The position numbers and the translations under genes were made by a program. From Pycnococcus provasolii (taxonomy: Eukaryota; Chlorophyta; Pseudoscourfieldiophyceae; Pseudoscourfieldiales; Pycnococcaceae): DNA of 64,000 nucleotides. Shown one piece after another: positions 41,701-51,092 of this stretch. Under the pieces are notes generated by a model. The model searched no databases. It was given only the letters and a program-made list of their open reading frames with translations, and was not told the DNA's origin. The stretch lies in the NCBI GenBank assembly GCA_938743325.2, contig OW568869.1:372001-436000 (forward strand). The letters are read 5' to 3'. The stretch's first letter is position 1; every line of letters starts with the position of its first letter.

Positions 41701-43652
41701 ACGTACTGCCCAATCAAGCCGCTGTAGCGGTAGTTAGGGCAGCCTGGATTATTCTTCTTGGGATCACCGATGCCTGGCCACTTGCAGTAGTTTGGATCGT
41801 AGATGGTCGTCGCCGTCGCCCCTCCGCCGCATATCATGCACTTGCCGGATCCCGCGCCTCCGTAAACGAACGGAGCGGTGTCCGTATGTCCGTACAGGCC
41901 GTCTGTATTAAGTTCGGTGGGGATGCCCGCCGTGCGGGTGCACTCGCCGTGACACATGTGCATGGCAGGGTACAGGTAGATGAGAAAGTCGAGTGGCACG
42001 CTTACCTTTGCCGTGGCGTGTGCGGCATTCGGTGCGGTAGCATCGTTGGATGCGCTGCTGATCATGACGACAAGGTTGTACAGTCCAGGCGCAAGCGGCG
42101 CCTTGGTGTTGGGCAGCGGAGTGGTGCCATCTGCATACGCCGCCGTGTCCACCGTATGCGGGCTTTTTCCAGTCTCCCACGTTACCATTCCCGTGCTCGC
42201 GTCAATTGTGAGGTCGGGTGGTGCATGGGGGTAGTTGACAGCATCGTTCCACACGGGGTACTTTTCGCACAGCGAGCAAGGCCCGCTGTATCCAACTCCC
42301 TTGCTCGCGGCGGTTCCATGATCGTAGGGCGTGCACGTGTACGCTGTGGCGGGGCAGAGCGCACAGTTGTTGTTGCACTCTGACGAAAATTTCGCCGCTC
42401 GCAGCGAAGTGTACGCCTCCTTATACCAAGTGAAAATGTTGAAGTTGTTGGCGAGAAAGAATCCCATCTGCTGCTGGCTTGCGATGTTGAATGTGACTGG
42501 CTCGGCCACGCCGTTGACAAAGTCCGGGTCATAGGCCGCGACCTGGAACTTCGCGAGTGTGGGCCGTCCGACGTACGGCTGAGGGTAGACAGGCGGAAAG
42601 GTGGCACGTGGGCTGCGATTCGCCCCCACAAGATTTACCTCCGTCTCAAGGCGATATCGTCCACGCGGATTGTTGTGCAGCTCGGCAATGCGGTTGCCAC
42701 CGGTGAAGTACGCGATCCAGTTGACGTTGGCGCCGACGTTCTTGGACGAGGCGTACGTGTGCGTGACGAGTCCCGCGCCAAAGATGTAGTTGCCCAGCGG
42801 ACTTGTCTCGTCGAAGTTCACATCGTCAATGCGTATGGTAAGCGTCTTGGCCGCGCCATCACCCATGAAGAATCCGAACGACTCGACCCATGGAGCGCAG
42901 TAGTCCGGTGTGTTGTCCGGCGGCACTTCGCACGCCTTTCCTGCGGGGTACAGGTTGTACTCCGTTCTGTGAGGCTGCGCGGTACCCTGGAGAACACCAG
43001 TGGGGCAGTCCGGCGAGTCTCCCGTGTCGTACGGGCTCACGCACATTGCACCGCCTGGAAGTGCGAGTCCCTGACTTGTCATGCCCACAGGGAAGCGCAG
43101 GTTGTAGGGCTGTGATGTGACAGTATTTCCAGCGCGATTTCCAGAGTACACGATGTTCGTGTTGTCAAAATTCTGATAGCTGGTTGTTCCTGTGATGGTG
43201 GTGAAAAAGTTCACGCCGTCGGGCGACCACGACTCGGAGAAGTAGCGTCCCCAGTCGTAGTTGCGCCTATACGCGAGGTTGACGTGGAACTCCAAGCTAT
43301 TGGTTACGGCAACGCCATTAACGTTCGGGCAGCTGACAGATTTCGAAGCGTGTGCGCAAGGTATCCAGTAAATGGTTCCATCTTTTATTTGTATTATTTT
43401 GTGAATTGTGTTGTGTTGTGTTGTGAGTGGTTGCTGACCTTTTGTGTTGGGGCAATCCTTCCAAAAGTGTTTTTTTTTTCAAAACTGTTGCTGCGCATGA
43501 TGAGTGTGTGGACGGGGGGGGGGGGGGGACGTACATCGAAAGTGACTTGCTTGCACAAGTTCCGGGCCGCACGCGAGAGTGACTAGCAAGGTGAGGACAG
43601 CTGTTAAGGTTGCTGCGAATGCGCTGACAAGCCGCGTCACTGGTCGTCGCAT
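38736..43652 (-). CDS. Large VWA-domain, proline-rich surface protein
   Basis: 1587 residues in two exons: 43535-43652 and 38736-43381 (intron GTACGT...AAAAG, 153 bp). Exon 1 encodes a signal peptide (RLVSAFAATLTAVLTLLVTLA) ending near ASHFR. The splice yields ASHFRYGTIYW, a start I recall from extracellular repeat proteins. The ectodomain has Cys-rich segments, a proline tract at about 620-650, then a VWA domain (about 920-1100) with the MIDAS motif DLSGS, a PTNLNGA loop and TDGED. A second proline tract (about 1160-1220) and a SEA-like region follow. The protein ends with one membrane helix (VGGTFAACVVLGAIGVGIYL, about 1510) and a short cytosolic tail. Polyproline rods suggest hydroxyproline-rich, pherophorin-like wall or matrix contact. 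An adhesion role is inferred. Confidence 0.85.
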
Positions 43653-44485
43653 GGGTCTTATCGTCGGTCGCAGCCTATGTTTCGCCGCATTCAAGGCGTC
43701 GACGTGGTCCACACGGTCGTTGTGAAGTACAACACCACAAATTGTGTTCTGTGTTGGGACATTCGAGCTGTTCCGTCTTCTGCAAGTCGGCTTAAGGCCG
43801 GCCGCGGCCACGCGTGACAGGCTCAGGGGGTCCAGACGTGCCGCCATGTGTGCGCGCCCGCGGAGTGCGTAGAGTGCGGACGGGTGTCGGTCTGACCTTG
43901 CTGAAGTTTGAAGGCCCTGGGTACCTGCCCCCCTGGATGGAACATTCAAGTTGAACGTTCCCCGCGGGGGCCGGGACAAAAAAGGGCGACTCGTCGAGCA
44001 GTTTGAACAGGCTACATTATGTACTTTGGTGCAAGCTTGCCTTCAGCCGGCTGTTCCGTAGTGGAGGTGCGTAATAGTGGGATAGTGATTTTAACGTTGG
44101 GGCCGCGGACCATTTGAATGGTGATTTTATGAAGTGCAAGCTCCATGTGATGAAAGCCCGGAGATAGAAGTACATGTTCAGGCCAGGCTGCCAGGGGATG
44201 CGTCGTTGAGTGAATTTGATTTTTTACGAAGGCACCAAGGGCATATTAATAATCCATTGGATTAATATGCCCTTGAAGGCACAAACATTAGGGGATTGAC
44301 GATGAAAGGAGGGGATGGAGAGGTTGAAAAAGAGCACCCTGATCCATCCATACGCAATCTGATCTTGTCGGTCCGGACGGGGAGGTACAGTGGGACCACG
44401 TACCCTAGTACAAGGCCTCGGAGATAAGACCCCTTTGGCCCGGGTGCCTCCTCTCTCCTCTCTCCCCCTCACGCCCTTCACGGCC
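43653..44485. other. Divergent promoter region
   Basis: 833 bp between the VWA gene and CYP97A. The VWA frame stays open some 330 bp upstream of the signal-peptide ATG, with other in-frame ATGs, but that part has no protein-like character. The interval contains the 40-bp palindrome at 44236-44275. No RNA gene is recognised. Confidence 0.5.
44229..44282. mobile_element. 40-bp perfect palindrome flanked by 7-bp direct repeats
   Basis: CAAGGGCATATTAAT at 44236-44250 is the exact reverse complement of 44261-44275, with a 10-nt loop (AATCCATTGG). Both outer edges carry AAGGCAC (44229-44235 and 44276-44282). This is the layout of a minimal hairpin insertion with a target-site duplication. It is much more AT-rich than its surroundings. 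It encodes nothing. It could also be a structured regulatory site. Confidence 0.6.
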
Positions 44486-46435
44486 ATGGCGTCGTCTCCC
44501 GCTATTAAACCGCGCTCCTTTGGCCCGGCTCCTTCAAAGCAACTTCAATGGCGCCATCAACTCGTCTCACGGTCATCATCGGGTCGAAACATTAGAGGGC
44601 TCGTTACAAGGCGATCATCGGCGAATGAGAACGACGGCGAGAAAATCGCCGCCACGGAGGACCTGGAGGCGCGCATCGCTGCGGGGGAGTTTAGCCAGGA
44701 CCGCGGAAGCAAGAGGGAGGCGCTCGTCAAGCCCGTGCGAAAGCTGCTTGCGTCTGACCAGGGAGGACCCGGACGTTTTCTCGCGTACGCACTTGCCAAG
44801 GCGAGTCGGCAGTGGAGGCGCAATGCCGCAGAGCGCATGCCCGAGGCGAAGGGCGACGTGCGTATCGCGCTCATGGGCGAGGATCCGCTCTTCGTTGTGC
44901 TGTACAAGCTGTACCGCGCGTATGGACGCGTGTTCCAGCTCAGCTTCGGACCAAAGAGCTTTGTTGTGATCAGCGATCCCAAGGCGCTCAAGCACGTGCT
45001 TGTGGATAACGCGAACAACTACACCAAGGGACTGCTTGGCGAGATTCTCGACTTCGTCATGGGCGACGGGCTCATCCCCGCGGACGGTGAGCTGTGGAAG
45101 ATGCGAAGGCGGACGGTCGTGCCCGCCGTGCACCGCAAGTACGTCGCGGCGATGACGGAAATGTTCAGCGAGTGTGCGCTGCGAGGCGTCGACAAGCTCG
45201 ACGCAAGCATTGGCACGGATTTTCCGGAGAAAGGGAGTGGAAAAAGCACCTCGCTCGACATGGAGTCGTTCTTCAGCCGTCTCACACTCGACGTCATTGG
45301 CAAGGCGGTGTTCAACTACGAGTTCGACGCGCTGTCCAAGGACGACGCCGTCATCGATGCCGTGTACACGCTACTCCGCGAGGCGGAGTACCGGTCCATC
45401 ACGCTGCTGCCGTACTGGCGCATACCCGGCGTTTCGAAGCTAGTGCCGCGCCAGCGCAGGTGCGAGGAAGCGCTAACGCTCGTCAACGGTACGCTCAACA
45501 CACTCATCGCGGACTGCAAGCAGATGGTGGAGGCTGACGACGAGAAGTTCATGGAGGAGTACCTGTCCAAGTCGGATCCATCGATCCTGCGCTTCCTCGT
45601 CGCATCTGGCGACGACGTGACCTCCAAGGTGCTCCGCGACGACCTGATGACACTGCTCATTGCTGGGCACGAGACGTCCGCAGCGGTGCTGACGTGGACC
45701 TTTTACTTGCTTGCACAAAATCCGAAGGTTGCTGCGAAGATGCGCGCGGAGATTGATGCTGCCATGCCCGACGGGCCGTCCGCGTTGACGACAGACGATA
45801 TCAGCAACAAGCTGCGCTACACGACGCGGGTCATCTACGAGTCGATGCGACTGTACCCGCAACCTCCTGTTCTGCTGCGTCGCTCAATCGAGGAGGATAT
45901 GGTTGACGGATACAAGGTGAGATCGGAGGCAGACGTGTTTATTTCCGTGTGGAATATACATCGCAGTGAGGAACATTGGGGAAAGGATGTTCTCGACTTT
46001 AACCCCGACCGCTTCGGGCCGCTTGAGGATCCGCATCCGAACGAGGTGAACACGGGCTACCGCTTCGTCGCGTTTGGCGCTGGCAAGCGAAAATGCCTCG
46101 GGGACATGTTTGCGCTCTACGAGAACGTTGTTACGCTGTCGATGCTACAGCGTGCGTTCGACTTCGAGCTTGTCAACCCTGACGAGCCCGTCGGCATGGA
46201 GACGGGTGCGACGATTCACACCAAGGGTGGCCTGAACATGCGCGTGCGTCGGCGAAAGGATAGCAGCGGCGGCAATGGTACCGTCACATCCGACGATGAC
46301 CTGCTGAACCAGATGAAGATGGGAAAGTGGGAGTCGGTTTCGGAAATGGGTGCCAAGGCTAGCGAGGATTCCAGCGGTGCTTCCGCCACGCCAACCGCGG
46401 CAGCCGCCCCCGCAGCAGCTGCGAACGCAAACTGA
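44486..46435 (+). CDS. CYP97A: CYP97A-type carotenoid beta-ring hydroxylase
   Basis: 649 residues from ATG 44486. A transit peptide (Ser/Arg/Pro-rich, about 1-55) fits plastid location. The P450 core follows CYP97A closely: NYTKGLLGEILDFVMGDGLIP, SRLTLDVIGKAVFNYEFD, the I-helix AGHETSAAVLTW, the ExxR helix YESMRLYPQPP, and the heme loop FGAGKRKCLG at about 528. CYP97A hydroxylates beta rings of carotenes, mainly alpha-carotene, on the way to lutein. CYP97B and CYP97C are alternatives, but the ILDFVMGxGLIPADGE and DPSILRFL blocks favour A. The C-terminus adds a Ser/Ala-rich tail of about 80 residues. No intron. Confidence 0.92.
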   Translation: MASSPAIKPRSFGPAPSKQLQWRHQLVSRSSSGRNIRGLVTRRSSANENDGEKIAATEDLEARIAAGEFSQDRGSKREALVKPVRKLLASDQGGPGRFLAYALAKASRQWRRNAAERMPEAKGDVRIALMGEDPLFVVLYKLYRAYGRVFQLSFGPKSFVVISDPKALKHVLVDNANNYTKGLLGEILDFVMGDGLIPADGELWKMRRRTVVPAVHRKYVAAMTEMFSECALRGVDKLDASIGTDFPEKGSGKSTSLDMESFFSRLTLDVIGKAVFNYEFDALSKDDAVIDAVYTLLREAEYRSITLLPYWRIPGVSKLVPRQRRCEEALTLVNGTLNTLIADCKQMVEADDEKFMEEYLSKSDPSILRFLVASGDDVTSKVLRDDLMTLLIAGHETSAAVLTWTFYLLAQNPKVAAKMRAEIDAAMPDGPSALTTDDISNKLRYTTRVIYESMRLYPQPPVLLRRSIEEDMVDGYKVRSEADVFISVWNIHRSEEHWGKDVLDFNPDRFGPLEDPHPNEVNTGYRFVAFGAGKRKCLGDMFALYENVVTLSMLQRAFDFELVNPDEPVGMETGATIHTKGGLNMRVRRRKDSSGGNGTVTSDDDLLNQMKMGKWESVSEMGAKASEDSSGASATPTAAAAPAAAANAN

Positions 46436-46476
46436 AACAAAATAATAGTTGTTACAAACTGTCTCTTCGTTCGAAG

Positions 46477-47145
46477 TCAACCCCCGAAGAGTGTACGCTG
46501 GAAAATGTCCGCGCCACTGAGGAGCTTTCCACTGCCCACATCGTAGCTTTTCTCGTCGTACCCAACAATCAAACCCGTGCTCTCGTCCAATGTGTACGTT
46601 GCAATAACACGGGTGCGTCCGATGCGTGGACGCCACGGCACAGCGCTCAGAACGCCAAAAATCGTTCCCACCGCCTCAACGTGTTTGTCGTCGACGACAC
46701 GCACGTCAGAAAGCTCGTAGCGCGACGAGCTCGCGTCGAAGAGCGTGCGCAGAGCGGACTGGTAACGCGTCAATCCTCGCACCTCCGTGAGCGGGTTGGT
46801 GAATAAGCAGGTGTCGTCGAAAATGTCGCGCGAGAGGTTCCCTGTGATGACGTACTGTCCGTCGTCGAGGTCGATTTTGAGCTGATTCACGATATCGTCC
46901 GCTTTCAAGTTGGTTCGTTTCGGCTCTCGCGCTGCGTTTCTCCCTGTCGTTTCATCGGTGCGGTTGAGGTACCCTCTTCTCCAGCTTTCTGCGAAAGCGG
47001 ACGTTGCAAGAAGTGGCACGGCGAGAACCAGGGCTCGGCGAGGACCAGGAGCTGCTTGAAAAAAGGCAGGCAGTCCACCACCACCACCACTACCACCACG
47101 CGCGACGCAAGGGCACACGCGACGAAGACGAAGACGGGCGGCCAT
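46477..47145 (-). CDS. NTF2/SnoaL-like protein, probable thylakoid lumen
   Basis: 222 residues from ATG 47145. A basic N-terminus is followed by a hydrophobic segment with an AFA cleavage-like end (RRALVLAVPLLATSAFA), the bipartite look of lumenal targeting. The C-terminal about 140 residues resemble the SnoaL/NTF2-like fold of plant DUF2358-type proteins: ADDIVNQLKIDLDDGQYVITG, then DIFDDTCLFTNPLTEVRGLTRYQSAL and a strand ending VIATYTLDESTGLIV. Function is unknown. It is divergent from the ABM gene, with 207 bp between starts. Confidence 0.65.
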   Translation of the reverse strand: MAARLRLRRVCPCVARGGSGGGGGLPAFFQAAPGPRRALVLAVPLLATSAFAESWRRGYLNRTDETTGRNAAREPKRTNLKADDIVNQLKIDLDDGQYVITGNLSRDIFDDTCLFTNPLTEVRGLTRYQSALRTLFDASSSRYELSDVRVVDDKHVEAVGTIFGVLSAVPWRPRIGRTRVIATYTLDESTGLIVGYDEKSYDVGSGKLLSGADIFQRTLFGG

Positions 47146-47352
47146 GGTTGCCCCTTGGGCAAGGCAATATATGTGGTATGTGGCCCTCGTCGTAGCTAGA
47201 CGACGGGAAGGGGAGGGGGGAGGATCTCCGGATTTTTTGGTTGGGGGACCCTCGTTGAACGAAGATATTTTCTGAGAGGGCGATATTTGCCAGGGACGTG
47301 TTCTTGTGGCTCAGAGCTTTCCCGTCTGTTTCTTCACTCTTGCCTGATCGTC

Positions 47353-48405
47353 ATGCTGCGCGCCACCACCTCAACCCGCCCTGCGACGCCGGCGTGTCTC
47401 GCTCGTAGTCATGTGTCTTCTCGTCGCCTTCACGTGCGCGCGCAGACTAATGTCTTTGAGGAAGTCGGGTCCGCGCAAATCACGGAAAACCAACTGCAAG
47501 CACAGAGATATGTCGCCATGAACAGATTCCAGACGCAGGGAGGAGGAGCGCCCGCGCGATTCGAGCAGAGGTGGGCCAACAGGCCCAGCAGGCTTGCCAA
47601 GCTTAAGGGATTCAAATACTTCAGTCTTCTCAGGAGTAGGTGCTACCTCTAACCATCAACCACGGCGCACAAACAGCATGCACTAACAGTCTAACACACG
47701 AAAAACAAAACAGGGGTGCCCGTAGAAGAGGGGGGCGAGCTGAACCTCGAAGACGGCGAGCCAAACTACACGTCGTTCACAATCTGGGATGACAAGAGCG
47801 GCTTTGATGAGTGGAGGAAGGGCGACGCGTTCAAGGAGGCGCACGGAGGAGGAACCATATTCGGGTTCGTCGACATGCTCGTGAACTCGTTGCAGACGCT
47901 GAAGGGTGCGCCCAAACCTGCGTTCTACGACTGCCTCATTCCCATTTCGATGCCCCTGACGGGTGACGACGTCCCGCTGGCACCGGGAGGATGGCGTGAG
48001 GTGGAGGCGGATGGCAAGAATACGCTCGACTCGGATTGCTTCGTCGCGATGAATCGCTTCAGCGTTCCCGTGGAGAACTGTGAGGCGTTTGAAAAACGGT
48101 GGGCAAGTCGAGACAGCAAGCTTGAAGACTGCTCTGGCTTCCGATTTTTTACGCTCATGCGCCGTGACGCACCCCCAGGTGCGGCGGACGACAGTTTCAA
48201 CTACGTTTCCACCACGGTATGGAAGGATCGTGCTTCCTTCATGGCATGGCGAGAAAGCACCGCTTTCCAACGTGCGCACGGCGCTAGCAAGGAGGACACT
48301 GGCAAAGATGCTGCCGCGGCACCGCCGCCGCCGCTGTTCAGCAAGCCACCATCTGTCGCGTGCTATGAAGGTGTGCTAATGCTTACGACGGAGCAGGGCG
48401 CTTGA
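47353..48405 (+). CDS. Two-domain ABM protein, heme-oxygenase-like
   Basis: 324 residues in two exons: 47353-47635 and 47714-48405 (78-bp intron, GTAGGT...ACAAAACAG). A transit peptide (about 1-30) ends in a VRAQ-like site. Two ABM ferredoxin-like units follow: RYVAMNRFQ...FEQRWANRPSRLAKLKGFKYFSLLR with YTSFTIWDDKSGFDEW, and CFVAMNRFS...FEKRWASRDSKLEDCSGFRFFTLMR with YVSTTVWKDRASFMAW. The clear internal duplication supports the splice. ABM domains include heme-degrading enzymes such as the LFO-type heme oxygenase of Chlamydomonas. A plastid heme or tetrapyrrole role is plausible, not shown. Confidence 0.8.
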
Positions 48406-48655
48406 GACGAGTAACTCCACAGGAAATGTTTTGTTTTCAGGTTTGATTCATCATAAATATTTCACGTTGTTTACTTTCATCAAGGGAAAAAAAAGGTTTT
48501 GCCGCTGAAAATTTTGAGGAGGACCCACCGCCGCCGTGATCATCGAATACCAAAATAAATCAATATTAGAGGCACGCGCTCGCAACTATGTGTTCAATAC
48601 TTTCTGCTCCTCCCCAAAGCTGTACATAAATACCGACGGTCCAAGCTCATTGGAC

Positions 48656-49993
48656 TCAATAGTCCATCTGCTCGTATTCTTCGTATTCACCGTTCTCACC
48701 CGCCACGCGTCGTCCCCAGCTGCTTTGGTCACCTGAGCGTGACGCCCATCCAGGCTGATTCGTTAGGCGGTAGCACGTCGGATGCGCCTCTGCCGTACCA
48801 CACCTCCCCTTCTTCATCTTGCGGCAAGTCGGGCAACGCTTGAAACGCTCGCCCTGGTTCGCATCAGTCTGCGCGCGCGAGGATGTATAGTCCACGACAT
48901 AGCGGTAGTTCAAGCTCGTGCGGCGCTTCTTTCCCGTTCGCGTGAGCAGAGGCGGCGGCTTCACCGGTTTTGCCACCCCGCTGTCATTCAGACGAGGAAG
49001 TGATCGCGCGCGTGCTCCGCCTTGCAAGGCACCAGCACCTCCAGCGCCTAACGAAGCGTCGCCGGCCAAGCTGCGAGGGAGTGGTGGTGGTGGCGGCGGC
49101 ACATTTGTCACACCAGCTCCAGGGGCTGGCGGCGGAGGCGGAGGCGGAGGCGCTCCAAGGGCTGGAGGCGGAGGTGGAGGCGGAGGCGGAGGCGGAGGCG
49201 CGCCAAGCAGGGACGGAAGGGCGTCGGCTGGAAGATTTTCGAGTCCTGCAATATGCGCACCGAGAGCGAACACAGCTGTGGCAGCGGCGAGCGCGTTGGG
49301 CGTGATAGCCGGCGCCACAGCGCGCAAAGGCTGCGGCACGACGGGCATCTTTCGGCCGCCTTTGCCCGTACCGGGCAGGTAGTGCGAGCTCGAGGATGTC
49401 GGTGTCGTGCTATTCGACGTGTGCGCCGCCGCTTGACCGTCCGCGTCATTCTCCGCGGGAAGGGCGAGAGTACCCGTGAACTTTTCACGGTGCTTTCCGA
49501 GGTGTGAAAGTTTTGGCAGCACTGCAAGCGCCGCCTCCTCCATGGACCTCGGTGCCTGCAAGGCAGCCACGGCCGCGGCCGCGGCCTCCGTGAGGGCCCC
49601 ATCCTCCACTTTCGGTAGCGACCTTTGCAGCATTGCAGAATGCTTCCCTGAAGATGCACCGTCGACCGTGAAGTCGAGGAGGCTTGTCTTGCGCAGAGCA
49701 CTCAGGCATTCACCAAACGTGGGCTGCAGCGAGACGCGATTTTGCTGTGTTGCATCGTCATTAGAAGGCACCTGAGTGGTTTCAAGACTCGAGTCTCCCG
49801 CGTGCGCCAGCTTAAGGTCCACCTTCCCAGCTCCTGGTTCCACGACAATGGAAGGGAGCTGCTCAAACGAGCGCACGGTCAACGTGTTGTTGTTGTTGCC
49901 TTTGGGTTCTGCTGTCTTGCAGATTCCCACCAGATTTTCCTTGTCCAGCGAGGGGCACAGTGCGGGACGATCGCTGTAAGGCTTAAACGCCAT
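48656..49993 (-). CDS. Proline-rich protein with C-terminal Cys motif
   Basis: 445 residues from the first ATG (49993); a TTG-led extension exists. Most of it is disordered and Ala/Ser/Pro-rich, with two polyproline tracts (about 270-310). Near the C-terminus a conserved-looking module, RFKRCPTCRKMKKGRCGTAEAHPTC, gives C-x2-C and a later Cys with a KGxCGT turn. I have seen similar CxxC..KGxCGT modules in algal and plant nuclear proteins but cannot name the family. Zinc binding and nuclear location are inferred from the Cys spacing and the basic GKKRR stretch just before it. Confidence 0.6.
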   Translation of the reverse strand: MAFKPYSDRPALCPSLDKENLVGICKTAEPKGNNNNTLTVRSFEQLPSIVVEPGAGKVDLKLAHAGDSSLETTQVPSNDDATQQNRVSLQPTFGECLSALRKTSLLDFTVDGASSGKHSAMLQRSLPKVEDGALTEAAAAAVAALQAPRSMEEAALAVLPKLSHLGKHREKFTGTLALPAENDADGQAAAHTSNSTTPTSSSSHYLPGTGKGGRKMPVVPQPLRAVAPAITPNALAAATAVFALGAHIAGLENLPADALPSLLGAPPPPPPPPPPPPALGAPPPPPPPPAPGAGVTNVPPPPPPLPRSLAGDASLGAGGAGALQGGARARSLPRLNDSGVAKPVKPPPLLTRTGKKRRTSLNYRYVVDYTSSRAQTDANQGERFKRCPTCRKMKKGRCGTAEAHPTCYRLTNQPGWASRSGDQSSWGRRVAGENGEYEEYEQMDY

Positions 49994-51092
49994 ATTTCGT
50001 GCAAACGACTCTACCTGCGATCTTACCAAACAGCTCTGTATTTCGTTCTCCTCGGCAGGTTATATAGGCAAGCTTTCCGCTATTTCAGAAAATCTGCCAA
50101 TCTGCCTCGAGACGTCACGCCTTAAAAGAATGAGGCGAATAATACGAACCTGCTTCCAACCTTCTTTCCCAAGGTCAAAAGAAACAGAGAGAGCTCTTTC
50201 ACACAAGCAGCACGGAGCACACAAGCAAGCTGTTTGCAAGCAAACAAAGTGGTGAGCAGTGATGTGCAGTGAGTGAGCAGAGCACGCGTTGGAGCGTTCG
50301 GAGTGCACGTTCGAGAAGTGCGCACGCCCGTCCGGAGGGGAATGACGGCCGTTGGAGGGCGGGCGAGGAGGGACGGGACGGGAAGCCTTGACCGGGTAGG
50401 CGGCTCGCCCCAGGGGAGGGAAGGGAAGGGGAGGGAAGGGAAGGGAACGGAGGGAGCCCTTCCCTTCCCTTCCCTGGGGGCGAAGCAGGCCTCTCCCCCC
50501 TTCCCTCCCCCTCCTCTCCCGGGCGCGCGCCTCCTCCTCCCTCCTCCCTTCCCCCGCCCATCGCACCCTCCCCGGGGACACGTCGGGATGTGGGAGTCAC
50601 AGCGCATCGCATCGTCCGCGGGGAGCGTCCGGCGCGCGCCGCCCCGAGCGCTCGAGAGGGAAGCAGCGCAAATGGTCTCCAAAGAACGCGCGCCCGTTCT
50701 TGAAGCGTTTTGGGAGGCGGATTCGGATGCCGAACGCTCCTTCCCACAACACCCGTGGGAGTCCTGGAAGAATGCGCTGGACTCCCTCCAGGAAGAGGAG
50801 GACATCTTGACTCATCAAGAGGTGTGCCGAAGGTCAAGAGGTGTGCCGTCCTGGTGTGCCGTCTCAAAAATGAAAATTCCTCCTTCATCGAGGGTGCCGT
50901 GCCTCAAAAAACGCATGCCGGCCGTTTATGTCCATCCATCTCGTGCCGTGCAGCCAGCCTGACATGGAGTGCTCTAAGGTATCATGGGCGCGGCAGAAGG
51001 GCAAACGTTGTTGGCTCCCGGGAATCGGGGATTGCAGAAATTAAAATCAGGGGTTGCCCTATCCACTTTTCCCACGAATCGCCCCCACGTCC
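49994..51092. other. Gene-poor divergent interval with GA-rich hairpin
   Basis: 1.1 kb. Positions about 50409-50476 are purine-rich GGGAAG repeats followed by their pyrimidine complement, so the strand can fold back on itself. A duplicated word (TCAAGAGGTGTGCCG) sits near 50815-50850. One weak ORF is listed separately. Confidence 0.5.
50588..50962 (+). CDS. Weak small ORF, unknown
   Basis: 124 codons from ATG 50588. The middle (LEAFWEADSDAERSFPQHPWESWKNALDSLQEEED) has balanced acidic and aromatic composition, unlike the surrounding GC-driven frames. The tail after position 50830 runs through a duplicated word and looks non-coding. It could be one exon, ending at the GTGTGC near 50821. No family recognised. 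Confidence 0.2.
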   Translation: MWESQRIASSAGSVRRAPPRALEREAAQMVSKERAPVLEAFWEADSDAERSFPQHPWESWKNALDSLQEEEDILTHQEVCRRSRGVPSWCAVSKMKIPPSSRVPCLKKRMPAVYVHPSRAVQPA

